From NCBI GenBank assembly GCA_964445985.1, contig CAYUMU010000016.1, positions 1 to 64,000 on the forward strand: a DNA stretch of 64,000 bases, read 5' to 3'. Each line of letters opens with the position of its first letter. Within the stretch, counting starts at the first letter, position 1. Positions 1-9,598 of this stretch are shown piece by piece. The translations under genes were made by a program, and so were the position numbers. A model generated the notes under the pieces. That model did no database searches and was not told the origin of the DNA. It saw only the letters and a program-made list of their open reading frames with translations. Source of the stretch: CAYUMU01 sp964445985. Its GTDB lineage: Bacteria > Planctomycetota > Planctomycetia > Pirellulales > S012-138.

Positions 1-52
1 TACGGTTTGGAGGGAGGGGAGCCCGAAACCAAGCGGGCTTCCCTACCCCTAT

Positions 53-81
53 CGGCGGCTTTTCTTTGGGCCGTTTTTTTT
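53..81 (+). terminator. possible intrinsic terminator of an upstream gene
   Basis: A short 4-bp stem (56-59 with 70-73) is followed by eight T (74-81). A second, bulged GC-rich hairpin lies just before it (16-43). The stem is weak, but the T-run sits directly before the leader of the first gene, which fits the end of a transcript that began left of the window. Confidence 0.35.
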
Positions 82-175
82 GCAACGCGCCGGGTGGGCG
101 TTTAAGCTGGAGCGATTGCCAACGGGGGGCGAATGGCGACTTCGCATTCCACAACGATCACCGGGAGTTTTTTCC

Positions 176-1555
176 ATGAGCATCCAGCCTACGCGGCGCG
201 AATTCTTGCAAGGCTCGGCGGCCGCGCTGGCGGCTGCCAGCTTGCCGGTTTGGGGAACCACGTCGCGGGCAATTGCCGCAAACTTTCAGAGCAAGAATGA
301 TCGCCCTGTGATCGGTTGTATCGGCACCGGCAGCCGGTGGAACGCCGTGGGGCCGGCGGCACTGGCGTTTGGCGATTGCGTGGCCGTGTGCGACTTGGAC
401 GCCAACCATGCGGCCCAGGCCAAGGAAAAGGTTCAGCAGATTCAAAGCAAGAAGGGGAGCAGCAGCGACATCGCGGTCTTCGATGACTATCGCAAGATTC
501 TCGACAACAAGGACATCGACATTGTGACCGTGGTCACCACCGACCATTGGCATACCAAGATTGCCATCGAAGCCATGCAGGCTGGCAAAGATGTGTATTG
601 CGAGAAGCCGCTCACGCTGACCATTCAAGAAGGCAAGCTGATCGACGACGTGGCCAAGAAAACCGGCCGTGTGTTCCAGGTGGGCACCCAGCAACGCAGC
701 GAGATGGGCCTGAAGTTCTTGCATGCCGTGGCGATCGTGCGCGAGGGTCGGATTGGCAAGCTGGAAAAGGTTACCTGCGCCATCGGCGGCTCGCCCACCA
801 GCGGCCCCATTCCCGTGGCCGATATTCCCCAGGGTTTGAACTGGGAAAAATGGCTCGGCCAGGCGCCGATGGTCGAATATCGGCATGATGGCAAGGGCAA
901 AACCCGTTGCCATTACGAGTTCCGCTGGTGGTACGAATACTCGGGCGGCAAGCTCACCGACTGGGGGGCCCACCATGTGGATATTGCCCAATGGGCGATG
1001 AATCAGAACGGCGACGGCCAAGGTCCGACCAGCATCGATCCGGCGATGGCCGTTCACCCGGTGCCTTTCGAGAAGGGGCATCCCACCGACGAAACGCAGT
1101 ACAACTGCGCCACCAAGTTCAAGATCGTGTGCCAGTTCCCCGGCATGGTAATGGACATTCGCGATCGGGCCGACGACCTGGGCTTTGACAACGGCATTTT
1201 GTTTGAAGGGACCGAGGGCCGCATTTTTGTGAACCGCGGCAAGCTCACCGGCAAAGCGGTCGAAGACCTCAAAGAGAGGCCGCTGGAAGAGAAGACCCTC
1301 GCCGAGCTGTACAAGGGTAAGAAGCCCGGCAATCACATGGGCAATTTCTTCGAGTGCGTGGTCGATCGTTCGCAGCCTGTTTCCGACGTGTTCTCGCACA
1401 ACCGCGCTTTGGCGACTTGCCACCTGAGCAATATTGCGATTCGGTTGGGTCGCAAATTGAACTGGAACCCGCAGACGCAGCAAATTGAAGGCGACGACGA
1501 GGCCAACGCCTGGCAGTCGCGCGAGCAGCGCAAGGGTTACGAAATCCAGGTGTGA
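176..1555 (+). CDS. Gfo/Idh/MocA family oxidoreductase with TAT signal
   Basis: Exported NAD(P)-dependent oxidoreductase of the Gfo/Idh/MocA superfamily, 459 aa. The start at 176 is chosen over an in-frame ATG at 80 because GGGAG lies 8 nt upstream and because the protein then opens with a twin-arginine signal (TRREFLQGS followed by an Ala-rich stretch). The Rossmann segment VIGCIGTGSRW follows at about residue 45, and the family's EKP motif (VYCEKPLTLT) at about 140, whose Lys is the usual catalytic base. The long C-terminal part is the beta-sheet substrate domain. Such TAT-exported members are very numerous in planctomycetes and are thought to act on sugars, but the substrate cannot be read from sequence. 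The gene stands alone, 118 nt before the next start. Confidence 0.9.
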   Translation: MSIQPTRREFLQGSAAALAAASLPVWGTTSRAIAANFQSKNDRPVIGCIGTGSRWNAVGPAALAFGDCVAVCDLDANHAAQAKEKVQQIQSKKGSSSDIAVFDDYRKILDNKDIDIVTVVTTDHWHTKIAIEAMQAGKDVYCEKPLTLTIQEGKLIDDVAKKTGRVFQVGTQQRSEMGLKFLHAVAIVREGRIGKLEKVTCAIGGSPTSGPIPVADIPQGLNWEKWLGQAPMVEYRHDGKGKTRCHYEFRWWYEYSGGKLTDWGAHHVDIAQWAMNQNGDGQGPTSIDPAMAVHPVPFEKGHPTDETQYNCATKFKIVCQFPGMVMDIRDRADDLGFDNGILFEGTEGRIFVNRGKLTGKAVEDLKERPLEEKTLAELYKGKKPGNHMGNFFECVVDRSQPVSDVFSHNRALATCHLSNIAIRLGRKLNWNPQTQQIEGDDEANAWQSREQRKGYEIQV

Positions 1556-1673
1556 TCGCCAAGCGCGCCCCTCGATGTTGCGTGATTTGAGCAAGAGTTC
1601 AGCAAGCCTTTTGGTGAGCCTTGCCGCAAGGCTTGTTGAAGTTCTATTGGTTCTTTCCCCCGAGCAGGCCGGC

Positions 1674-3065
1674 ATGATTCTTTATTCGCCTCGATCTGGA
1701 ATGCCTGGCTGCGCGCAGCGGCATGGGCCGTGGGTTGCCGTTCTGTTGGCCCTACTGTTGCCGCCGTCGTGGGTCAATGCTTCGCCGTTCATTCCTGGCG
1801 AAATGCCCAAGCAGCCGGTGGCCTTGGTGGGGGGGACCGTGCATCCGGTCGACGCCAAGCCCATGGAAGGGGGCGTGGTGATTTTCGACCAGGGGAAGAT
1901 CGTGGCGGTAGGCAAGCAAGGTTCCAAAGGCGTGGCAATTCCGAAAGACGCCCTGGTGATCGACGTGGCGGGCAAGCACGTTTACCCGGGTCTGATCGAC
2001 GGCTACACGCACGTGGGTTTGGTCGAGATAAACGCCGTGCGGGCCACGACCGATCAGGTGGAAGTCGGCCAAATCAATCCCAACGCGCGGAGCCAGGTGG
2101 CTTTTAATCCCGATAGCGAACACATCCCGGTAACCCGGGCCGGGGGCGTGTTGGTTACCCTGAGCGCGCCGGTGGGAGGGTTGCTATCGGGTACGTCGTC
2201 GCTGATGCAGCTCGATGGTTGGAGCTGGGAAGACATGGCGGTGAAACCGGCGGCGGGGATGCACCTGTGGTGGCCCCGGTCGATTCCCCTGAGGGCGTGG
2301 TACATTGAAGAAACGGCAGCCAAGCAGCGCAAGGAACGAACGGAGCAGCTCAAGGCCATTCGCGAGGCCTTCGCCGACGCGAAAGCGTATCAAACGGCCA
2401 AGGGCGCCAAGCGCAAGCCCGGCGTGCAGCCGCCCGCGTTCGACGCCCGCTGGGAAGCCATGTTGCCGGTGTTGGAAGGGAAGCTTCCGCTGATCGTCAC
2501 GGCCAACGAATTGAGCCAGATTCAAGAAGCGGTGGCGTTTGCGGCCGAGCATAAGGTCAAGATGATTTTGCACGGCGGCTACGACGCCCCGCGCTGCGCG
2601 GAGTTGCTCAAGCAGCACCAGGTTCCGGTGGTTCTGGCCGGCGTGTATCGGTTGCCGCAGCGGGCCGATGATCCGTACGATGCTCCGTTTACCGTGGCGG
2701 CGCGGTTGCATGCGGCGGGCGTGCCGTTCTGCATTTCGGGAGGCGAGCGGACGGGCAACGAGCGCAACTTGCCGTTCCATGCGGCGGCCGCCGCTGCGTT
2801 TGGATTGCCGCACGATGTTGCCCTGCGGAGCGTGACGCTCACCGCCGCCGAGATTTTGGGAGCGGACGATCGACTGGGATCCATCACGCCAGGCAAAGAC
2901 GCCACGCTGATTGTGACCTCCGGGAACGTGCTCGAGATTGCCACGCAGGTGGAGCAAGCGTTCATTGGCGGGCGGCCGATTGATTTGTCAAGTCGTCATA
3001 CCGAGTTGTGGAAGAAGTACCGCGAAAAGTACCGGCGCGAAGCAGGCGCGGTAGAAGCTAAGTAG
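1674..3065 (+). CDS. amidohydrolase-like secreted protein, degenerate metal site
   Basis: Amidohydrolase-fold protein (imidazolonepropionase/dihydroorotase-like), 463 aa. The start at 1674 gives an N-terminal hydrophobic signal (VAVLLALLLPPSW then an Ala site). An N-terminal beta-sandwich (GGTVHPVDAKPMEGGVVIF) leads to GLIDGYTHVGL, where active members normally have PGxxDxHxH. The first metal His is Tyr here. Near the C terminus the usual Ser-Asp of the last strand is CISGGE, so the metal-binding Asp is also missing, while the closing GSITPGKDATLIV segment is intact. The fold call is firm, but hydrolase activity is doubtful. A binding or structural role is possible. An upstream in-frame start at 1485 would overlap the preceding gene and is unlikely. 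Confidence 0.8.
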   Translation: MILYSPRSGMPGCAQRHGPWVAVLLALLLPPSWVNASPFIPGEMPKQPVALVGGTVHPVDAKPMEGGVVIFDQGKIVAVGKQGSKGVAIPKDALVIDVAGKHVYPGLIDGYTHVGLVEINAVRATTDQVEVGQINPNARSQVAFNPDSEHIPVTRAGGVLVTLSAPVGGLLSGTSSLMQLDGWSWEDMAVKPAAGMHLWWPRSIPLRAWYIEETAAKQRKERTEQLKAIREAFADAKAYQTAKGAKRKPGVQPPAFDARWEAMLPVLEGKLPLIVTANELSQIQEAVAFAAEHKVKMILHGGYDAPRCAELLKQHQVPVVLAGVYRLPQRADDPYDAPFTVAARLHAAGVPFCISGGERTGNERNLPFHAAAAAAFGLPHDVALRSVTLTAAEILGADDRLGSITPGKDATLIVTSGNVLEIATQVEQAFIGGRPIDLSSRHTELWKKYREKYRREAGAVEAK

Positions 3066-3461
3066 CCACGCACTTGCCAGGGACCTAGGCCTGGGCCAGG
3101 TTCGTGGAAAAATCCCGCGGTTGCCCAGGGCTGCCTTATCGGGCAAGACCACACATTCCGCACAGCCAGCAGCCTCGCTCGGGTCGGCCGGTTGTTAGTT
3201 GACGTGAAACTAGCTTTGCCGGGGGGGAAAAACACGTTAGGCTGGAACGTGTAGACGGCCGCTGTTGCCTCGCCACGAGGGGGGCCGGAAGCGATCCGAC
3301 TTTGTCCGAGGGCCGGGCAAGAAGGATTGGCGCCACCCGCCGGGTTTAACAGCGGCGCGATTCCATTTCTGAAGCACGCCACCGCGCCAGGGGCCAAACC
3401 AACGAGCGGGTTTTGCCGTATCAACAGCGTGTTTCGGTCGCTCCCCAAGGAGAGAAGGCGA
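3066..3461. other. 396-nt intergenic region
   Basis: There is no convincing ORF, tRNA or repeat. A GC-rich self-complementary patch (CCAGG and CCTGG around 3077-3095) just after the preceding stop could act as a terminator, but it lacks a T-run. The last 20 nt carry a clear Shine-Dalgarno for the next gene. Confidence 0.4.
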
Positions 3462-6461
3462 ATGAACGTCACCCAAAATCGATGGATCATCGGGCGGACC
3501 ATTTGCGCGTTGGTGGCAGCGTGGGGAGCGTGGGGCGGCAACGGCCAGGTTGCCTGGGCTCAGGTCGACACCATTCCGTCGGGCAACTACTACATTGTGT
3601 TCCCCACCTATCAGGCGGGCGATTTTGTTGACGCCATCAAGGGCTTCGAGCGGGCGGGGAGAACCGGCATCAAAGGGGCGAACGGACGCTGGATCGATTC
3701 GATTTGCTTCCACGCCATGACCGGCGAATCTTATTACCACATGGGCAACAACGCCAAGGCCCTGGATCACCATCGTTCCGCCATTCAGCAGTACCTGCAG
3801 TACCCGAACTGGATGGTTCGCGTGGACTGGACTCCGGTGCGCGCGGCGAGCGGCAACCTGCAGATTCCGTGGGGCGCGCCGCAGCGGGTGATGCGGATTG
3901 GGGCTTATTCCAACCGCATGCCGATGACACTGGGCGACGTGCAAGCGATTCCCGGGGCCAATGTGGCGTTCAACAATCAGCGCAAGGTTCCGGTCGATGT
4001 GCCTGAGATCGTGCGTTGCCTGGCGGTTTCGATCCGCCGCTACCGAGAACTCTCGGGGCCCAATACGTTGCACGACCCGCTGATGTTGGCCCTGATCACG
4101 GAGTTGGCCCGGCGGCCGGTGCCTCCCAACAGTTGGGGCGAATCATTCGTCGATGTGCTGCTTGGGTTCGCGCATCGGGCGATTGGCAAGAACGGAGACG
4201 CGGAACAGTACTTGAAGCGCGGGCTGGTGGCGGCTGGGCAGTTTGATCACCCCTTAACGCCGTTGGCCTTGCTCGACCTCGGTCATATTGCCTTACAAGA
4301 AGCCGACTTTGCCAAGGCCGCGAACCTGTTTCTCGAGGCCAGCTATTCCACCATGGGGTTCAAGGACAACAACACCCCCGACGTGCTGGAAGAGGCATTC
4401 CATTACGGGTTCATTGCCAATCATCTTTCCAACCGCAAGCAGGCGTTTGTGCCGTTGGAAGTGGTGGCGGTATTCGCCAGCAAGAACAAGCTCTTTCATT
4501 TGCAAGCCTCGGCGATAACGTCGTGGGCCGAAGACCTGGCTCTGCTGGGGCGAACCGCCGAAGCGGCTAATGCCCTGAACGTGGGCCGGAACGTGCTGTT
4601 GAAACGCGAAATGCAGATTGGGCGAATGGGAGCCCGATACAATTACGTGCAATCGATCGTGTCGTACCAGCAGGGCAATGCGGTGGCGGGCGACGAATCG
4701 CTGGCGGCCGCGATGACCTTTCAGCGCAATGGCGGCTCAACCTGGATGTTCCAAATCGGGATCGCCGACACGCTCTACACCACCGGCAAACTGTCACCCC
4801 GCGCGGCCGAGCAGTTGTTCGATACCGTGCTCCGCGACCCAGGCCGCGCCGATTGGCTGGTGCAACCGCTGGAAAGCCTGACTTCGCTCGTGGTGCCTCA
4901 TCCCCTGCCCATGGAGCACTGGTTTGAAATCGCCTACGCCCGCAACGACATCGATCGAGCCTTGGAAATTTCCGACTATATCCGGCGTCACCGCTTTTAC
5001 AGCACGCTGGCCATGGGAGGGCGGTTGCTCAGCATGCGGTGGCTGATGGAGCAAGGCGTGGACATGGATCAAGAAGCGGCCCTGGCTCGCCGCGACATCT
5101 TGGTGGAATATCCCGCTTACGATCAGCTTTCGCAACAGGCGAAACAGTTGCAAACGGCTCTGGCGGCCAAGCCGCTGGCCCCGGTCGATCCGGTCGACAT
5201 CAAGGCCCAGCAAGAGCAATTGGCGCAGTTGGCGCAAGTGAGCGCGCGGCAGGAGGCCCTGTTGAGGCAAATCGCGGTGCGCCGCGAGTATGCCCCGCTC
5301 ATCTTCCCCAAGCAGCGCACGGCCAAAGATATTCTCAAGGCCATGCCAGCCACGCAGTCGCTATTGGTCTTTTATGTGAGCAGCCGCCACCTGTACGGCT
5401 TCTTGCTGGGGAACGACCGAGCCAAGTATTCCACTTGGACGGTCTCGAGCCCCGTGCAGGTGGCCAAGCATCTGAAAGACATGCTCCGCGAAATCGGCAA
5501 TTACGATGCGAATCGGTCGGTGCCCGTGGCGGAGCTATCGAAAGACGACTGGAAGAAGAGCGCCGCGGGTCTGTTCGATCTGCTGCTCCCCTCGAGCGCC
5601 AAGGTGCAATTGCCCGAGAATATGGAAGAACTGGTGATCGTGCCCGATGGTTTGCTGTGGTATGTGCCGTTCGAAGCGTTGGAGGTTCCCAAGGCGGATC
5701 GCCGCGTGCCGCTGATTTCGCAAACGCGCGTCCGGTACGCCATCACGGCTTCGATGGCGGTGCCCGACGACCGGGCTCGGCGCCCCTCGGGCAACATGGC
5801 CGTGGTGTTGGGCCGGATGTACCCCAGCAATGCTGATACGCTGAGCCAGGAAGAGTTTCAGTCGCTCAGCCGGGTGGTTCCCGGCGCGGTCGAGCTTCCG
5901 AAAACGCTTCCGGCGCCCTCTTCAATTTATGGTTCGCTGTTCGATCGGTTGGTGGTTCTTAACGACTATCCACCCCAGACAACCGGGCTCTACGCTTGGA
6001 GCCCGGCCATGGACACCGGCGCTGGCAGCACGCTCAACGATTGGCTGACCCTGCCGTGGGGAGGCCCCGAGCAAGTGATCTTGCCCACGTTCCACACGCC
6101 CGCCGAAAGTGCCCTCAAGGTGTCGAGCGACGGGCAAGACATTTTTCTGTCCGCCTTTGCCATGATGGCTTCTGGCTCGCGGACGATTTTGCTGAGCCGC
6201 TGGCGAACGGGTGGGCAAACGTCGTACGACCTGGTGCGCGAGTTCGTGAGCGAATTGCCGCAGGCCACCGCGGCCGCCGCCTGGCAACGCGCGGTGTTCC
6301 TGACCATCGACGCACCCCTTCAGCCCGACCGTGAACCCCGCTTGACCACGACCACCAAAGACACGATTCCGCGGGCGGAGCATCCGTTCTTCTGGTCGGG
6401 CTATGTGCTTCTCGATACCGGCACGCTGCCGCAAAAGTTGGAGTCCCCGTCGGCCGACTAG
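3462..6461 (+). CDS. TPR-CHAT protein with degenerate CHAT protease domain
   Basis: Secreted or membrane-anchored 999-aa protein. Start 3462 has AAGGAG 9 nt upstream and gives a signal segment (ALVAAWGAWGG) cleaved near AWAQ. Residues 30-620 are helical TPR-like repeats. A coiled-coil stretch with repeated QLAQLAQ lies near 580-610. Residues 640-990 match a CHAT (caspase HetF-associated) domain, with VIVPDGLLWYVPFEAL, a C-terminal RTILLSRWRTGG strand and the closing HPFFWSGYVL. The catalytic pair is not visible: the strand that normally reads LSACxTG is QVILPTFHTPAE, and the His-Gly that should precede it is absent. The fold is well supported, but peptidase activity is unlikely without a substitute residue. 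The gene stands alone. Confidence 0.85.
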   Translation: MNVTQNRWIIGRTICALVAAWGAWGGNGQVAWAQVDTIPSGNYYIVFPTYQAGDFVDAIKGFERAGRTGIKGANGRWIDSICFHAMTGESYYHMGNNAKALDHHRSAIQQYLQYPNWMVRVDWTPVRAASGNLQIPWGAPQRVMRIGAYSNRMPMTLGDVQAIPGANVAFNNQRKVPVDVPEIVRCLAVSIRRYRELSGPNTLHDPLMLALITELARRPVPPNSWGESFVDVLLGFAHRAIGKNGDAEQYLKRGLVAAGQFDHPLTPLALLDLGHIALQEADFAKAANLFLEASYSTMGFKDNNTPDVLEEAFHYGFIANHLSNRKQAFVPLEVVAVFASKNKLFHLQASAITSWAEDLALLGRTAEAANALNVGRNVLLKREMQIGRMGARYNYVQSIVSYQQGNAVAGDESLAAAMTFQRNGGSTWMFQIGIADTLYTTGKLSPRAAEQLFDTVLRDPGRADWLVQPLESLTSLVVPHPLPMEHWFEIAYARNDIDRALEISDYIRRHRFYSTLAMGGRLLSMRWLMEQGVDMDQEAALARRDILVEYPAYDQLSQQAKQLQTALAAKPLAPVDPVDIKAQQEQLAQLAQVSARQEALLRQIAVRREYAPLIFPKQRTAKDILKAMPATQSLLVFYVSSRHLYGFLLGNDRAKYSTWTVSSPVQVAKHLKDMLREIGNYDANRSVPVAELSKDDWKKSAAGLFDLLLPSSAKVQLPENMEELVIVPDGLLWYVPFEALEVPKADRRVPLISQTRVRYAITASMAVPDDRARRPSGNMAVVLGRMYPSNADTLSQEEFQSLSRVVPGAVELPKTLPAPSSIYGSLFDRLVVLNDYPPQTTGLYAWSPAMDTGAGSTLNDWLTLPWGGPEQVILPTFHTPAESALKVSSDGQDIFLSAFAMMASGSRTILLSRWRTGGQTSYDLVREFVSELPQATAAAAWQRAVFLTIDAPLQPDREPRLTTTTKDTIPRAEHPFFWSGYVLLDTGTLPQKLESPSAD

Positions 6462-6615
6462 CTGGGGCGCGGCGTGAAGCGGCCACCACGGCAGCCGCTG
6501 GCAAAGAACCTGGTTTCTCCCGCCTGACCGCGATGGCCGTCGGCGGGTAGAATGCATGGATGGGCGCGTGAGTCTCGTGCCCCGCGCCCGTTCATCTCCA
6601 AGCCGGTTCACTGCC

Positions 6616-6951
6616 ATGAAGTCTGCTGAGCATCTCGATTCGCTACATCACATTGCGATCTCGACTTCCAACCTCAAGGAGTCGCTGCGCTGGTATCGCG
6701 AACACTTCCGCTGTGAGGTGACTTACGAAGACGACACCTGGGCCATGTTGCGATTCGACAATGTGAGCCTGGCCCTGGTGGTATCCGAGCAGCATCCTCC
6801 GCACTTGGGCTTTATGGTGCCAGAAGCGTCGCGGTTTGGGCCGCTGAAAACGCATCGGGATGGTACCCGCTCCACCTACATTGCCGACCCGGCGGGCAAT
6901 GTGGTTGAGATGGTGGACGAAGTGGCGGCGGCGGAAGCGCGCAGCCCGTGA
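6616..6951 (+). CDS. VOC (glyoxalase/bleomycin-resistance) family protein
   Basis: Small single-domain protein of 111 aa in the vicinal oxygen chelate superfamily. It opens LHHIAISTSNLKESLRWYREHF, the standard first beta-alpha unit carrying a metal-ligand His. It closes with STYIADPAGNVVEMVDE, whose Glu is the usual second-half ligand. One VOC module normally dimerises to form a metal site. The start at 6616 is preferred to 6556 because the domain begins at once. There is no strong Shine-Dalgarno. The substrate is unknown, and the neighbours give no hint. Confidence 0.8.
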   Translation: MKSAEHLDSLHHIAISTSNLKESLRWYREHFRCEVTYEDDTWAMLRFDNVSLALVVSEQHPPHLGFMVPEASRFGPLKTHRDGTRSTYIADPAGNVVEMVDEVAAAEARSP

Positions 6952-7033
6952 CAACTCGCTTCGCGCGGTTTCCGCCAGCCAGGGGGGGTCTAATCGCGCT
7001 CTACGGAGTGGCTTTTGCTAGATCCCCCGAGCG

Positions 7034-7453
7034 TCACTCGCCGCCGAGCGAACGCCGCTGTTGCTTCTTGCTGGAAATGCGGCGTTTTTCTTCCACCCGG
7101 CGCTTGGCTGCGCGGCGCGAGGGTTTGCGGGCCTTGCGCTCGATGGGCGGTTCGTAGACTTCGCGCACCATGTCTGCCAGTTTGGCGAGGCAGTCATCGA
7201 TGTTGCGCAATTGATCGCGATATCGCTGGCTGGTGAGCACCAGTTCGCCGGTCTGGGTTAGCCGATTCGCGTAGCGCTGCTGGAAGCGGAAGCGCACGTC
7301 TTCTGGCAGGCTGGGCGTGCCGGCTACGTCCCACCGCATGACGGCTTTGGAAGCCGTTTTGTTCACGTTTTGCCCACCGGGACCCGAGCTGCGAACGTAA
7401 GTAAAACTTAGTTCGTCGCGGGGAATCGAGATGTGGTCGTTCACGTGAAGCAT
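7034..7453 (-). CDS. arfB: ArfB-type peptidyl-tRNA hydrolase (ribosome rescue)
   Basis: Codon-independent release factor homologue (YaeJ/ArfB), 139 aa. It frees stalled ribosomes by hydrolysing peptidyl-tRNA. The catalytic loop is present as SGPGGQNVNK with the GGQ triplet, followed by the SKAVMRWDV strand. The last 35 residues form the very basic tail (RKARKPSRRAAKRR) that the family inserts into the mRNA entry channel. The start at 7453 matches the family N terminus; an in-frame ATG at 7516 would add 21 unrelated residues. No good ribosome binding site is visible for either. The gene is divergent from the next gene on the right. Confidence 0.93.
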   Translation of the reverse strand: MLHVNDHISIPRDELSFTYVRSSGPGGQNVNKTASKAVMRWDVAGTPSLPEDVRFRFQQRYANRLTQTGELVLTSQRYRDQLRNIDDCLAKLADMVREVYEPPIERKARKPSRRAAKRRVEEKRRISSKKQQRRSLGGE

Positions 7454-7904
7454 CGAACCGTACCGGTCTTTGGCTAAGAGTTTGCTTTTGCCAGCAGCGT
7501 GGCAACACGGTTGCATGATGCAGCGGCCGTTCCCGAAATTGTTTCCCGCGCCGCCCCCAAAGGAAAGTGCGCCAAGCCCGTTGGATGGAAGGGCATTCCA
7601 GGTTCGGGTGGCACGGGGCGTCCGGCGTTCTTTATACTGTTCTTAACGCGGGTAAACCGCAAACGAACACTGAGGCATTAAAGTTCTCCGCAGCTTGCAG
7701 AGATGATAACGAGCAAGAAACTAACAACTTACGCGGTGTGCGGAAGTGTTTTTGGCGCGGAAGCCCCCAAAATTGCCGACTTTTTGGTTGGATTGGCGGG
7801 ATTTTGCGGGCCAGCCGCGTGGTCGGCTCGCGGCAGCGGCTCGAAAGTCGTTCCCCAACAGCGAATGAGTTGGTAGGCACCCCCCTTGCAGACGAGGTCT
7901 TAGG
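7454..7904. other. 451-nt intergenic region holding a copy of the 79-bp repeat
   Basis: Divergent spacer between arfB and the propeller gene. It carries copy A of the dispersed 79-bp element at 7643-7721. I see no tRNA, no persuasive promoter and no ORF with a ribosome binding site in the rest. Confidence 0.5.
7643..7721 (+). repeat. 79-bp dispersed element, copy A
   Basis: Begins TTAACGCGGGTAAACCGC and ends GAGCAAGAAAC. It aligns without gaps to three other copies (12770-12848, 21664-21742, 29518-29596) and differs from copy D at 6 of 79 positions. The first part can fold as GCGG-gtaaa-CCGC. One frame, reading NAGKPQ then EALKFSAAC then NEQET, is open throughout, but there is no start codon inside. 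It lies between two divergent genes. Confidence 0.9.
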
Positions 7905-9359
7905 ATGCAGGCGATGTTTCTTGCCAGTAGGGCTGGCGCAAGGCGGCAAGTTTTGTTCGGGGCCGCGTTGGGGCTGGCGACCGTGCTCGTGATGGGGAGT
8001 TGGATCGGAGCCGAGGAGCACGGCAAGCTTCCTCCCGACCTGGGAACGCGAAAGGCGGGCATCGATTGGCCTTCGCTGCTGGGGCTCCATGGCGATAGCA
8101 AATCGCCGGAAACGGGGCTGATTTCGCCCTGGCCCGAGGCGGGGCCGGCCGTGGCGTGGCAGCGGGAACTGGCGACCGGATATGCCGCGCCGACGGTGTG
8201 GCGAGGGCGGCTCTATCTGTTTGAGCGGGTGAAAGACCAAGCCACGCTGCACTGTTTGAAGAGCGAAACCGGCGACGAATTGTGGAAGTTCACCTACCCC
8301 ACCGACTACGAGGACTTCTTCGGCTACAACAACGGCCCGCGCTGCTGCCCCGTGGTGGACGACAATCGCGTTTATATCCACGGCGCCGAAGGCATGCTGC
8401 ACTGCTTGAACGCGGCCACCGGCGAGCTGATTTGGAAGGTGAATACGGTTGAGAAGTTTGGCGTGGTGCAAAACTTTTTCGGCGTGGGCAGCACGCCCGT
8501 CGTGGAAGGCGAGCTATTGATCATGCTGGTTGGGGGGAGCCCCGAGGGCAGCCAGGGGGCGGGGCCGGGCGGACTGGACCGCGTCAAAGGCAATGGTTCG
8601 GGCATTGTGGCTTTTAATAAGGCGACCGGCGAGGTGAAATACAAAATCACCGACGAACTGGCCAGTTACTCCAGCCCCGTGCTGGTCACGATCGACGGCC
8701 GTCGCTGGTGTTTTGCGTTTGCCCGCGGTGGCCTCGTGGGGTTCGATCCGGCGACGGGTAAGGTCGATTTTCAGTTTCCCTGGCGAGCCGGTATTTTGGA
8801 AAGCGTGAACGCCAGCAATCCCGTGGTGGTGGGCAATCAGGTCTTGGTTTCGGAGACCTACGGGCCGGGCAGTGCTTTGATTGAAGTTAAACCAGGCGGC
8901 TACCAGGTGATTTGGAGCGACGAAACCAAGGGACGCAACAAAAGTTTGCAAACGCACTGGAACACGGCCGTGTATCACGACGGCTATGTGTACGGCTCCA
9001 GCGGACGCCATACCGGCGACGCGGAACTGCGGTGCGTGGAGTTTGCGACGGGCAAGGTGATGTGGAGCGAGCCGGGCCTGACGCGGTCGTCGCTGCTATA
9101 CGTCGATGGTCACTTCGTCTGCCTGAGCGAATACGGCGAACTGCTGTTGCTGAAGGCCAATCCCGAAAAGTTCGACGTGGTTTCCCGGGTGATCATGCGG
9201 GACAAAGGGGGGCGCGAGATTCCCGGCTTTGGTGCTCCGCCGCTGTTGCGCTATCCGGCGTGGGCAGCGCCCGTGCTTTCGCATGGCTTGATGTACGTGC
9301 GGGGCGAGGGGCGACTGGTTTGCCTGGAGGTTATTCCGGCGGAAGGCAAAACGCCCTGA
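7905..9359 (+). CDS. PQQ-type beta-propeller repeat protein, secreted
   Basis: Exported 484-aa beta-propeller protein of the PQQ-like/BamB-like type. The N terminus is a signal segment (VLFGAALGLATVLVMGSW). Blades are marked by repeated Ala-Thr-Gly-Glu/Lys turns: LKSETGDELWKF, LNAATGELIWKV, FNKATGEVKYKI, FDPATGKVDFQF and EFATGKVMWSEP. Nothing shows a bound quinone, and no dehydrogenase residues or heme motif are present, so a binding or scaffolding role is as likely as an enzymatic one. A second in-frame ATG at 7914 is an equally good start. Planctomycetes encode many such proteins. The gene stands alone. Confidence 0.85.
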   Translation: MQAMFLASRAGARRQVLFGAALGLATVLVMGSWIGAEEHGKLPPDLGTRKAGIDWPSLLGLHGDSKSPETGLISPWPEAGPAVAWQRELATGYAAPTVWRGRLYLFERVKDQATLHCLKSETGDELWKFTYPTDYEDFFGYNNGPRCCPVVDDNRVYIHGAEGMLHCLNAATGELIWKVNTVEKFGVVQNFFGVGSTPVVEGELLIMLVGGSPEGSQGAGPGGLDRVKGNGSGIVAFNKATGEVKYKITDELASYSSPVLVTIDGRRWCFAFARGGLVGFDPATGKVDFQFPWRAGILESVNASNPVVVGNQVLVSETYGPGSALIEVKPGGYQVIWSDETKGRNKSLQTHWNTAVYHDGYVYGSSGRHTGDAELRCVEFATGKVMWSEPGLTRSSLLYVDGHFVCLSEYGELLLLKANPEKFDVVSRVIMRDKGGREIPGFGAPPLLRYPAWAAPVLSHGLMYVRGEGRLVCLEVIPAEGKTP

Positions 9360-9598
9360 GGGGATGCCTCGGTGACCGGCTGTTTTTGATCTTCCCGCCG
9401 TTTGGGAAGGGAGCGATCATTCAAGAAAGTTGGCCAGACGCGATGGTGCGGATTGTGCCGGCCGTGCGGGCGACGCGCGCAGGTTACTTGCGCAAGAGCT
9501 AGAGTTGGGGGATGCCGTTTCGCAGTATTGGAATTCTGCTTCCAAGCGAAACGGCTTCCGCCCCTGGTGACCCGTCCCCCCCCGCTGTTTGTGCTGCA

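Noticed and set aside
158..1675. 505-codon open frame antisense to the first oxidoreductase
   Set aside because: It lies entirely across a well-supported gene, has no domain, no ribosome binding site and the composition expected of a GC-rich shadow frame.
5039..5836. 265-codon frame inside the TPR-CHAT gene
   Set aside because: Shifted frame of a coding gene with no ribosome binding site.
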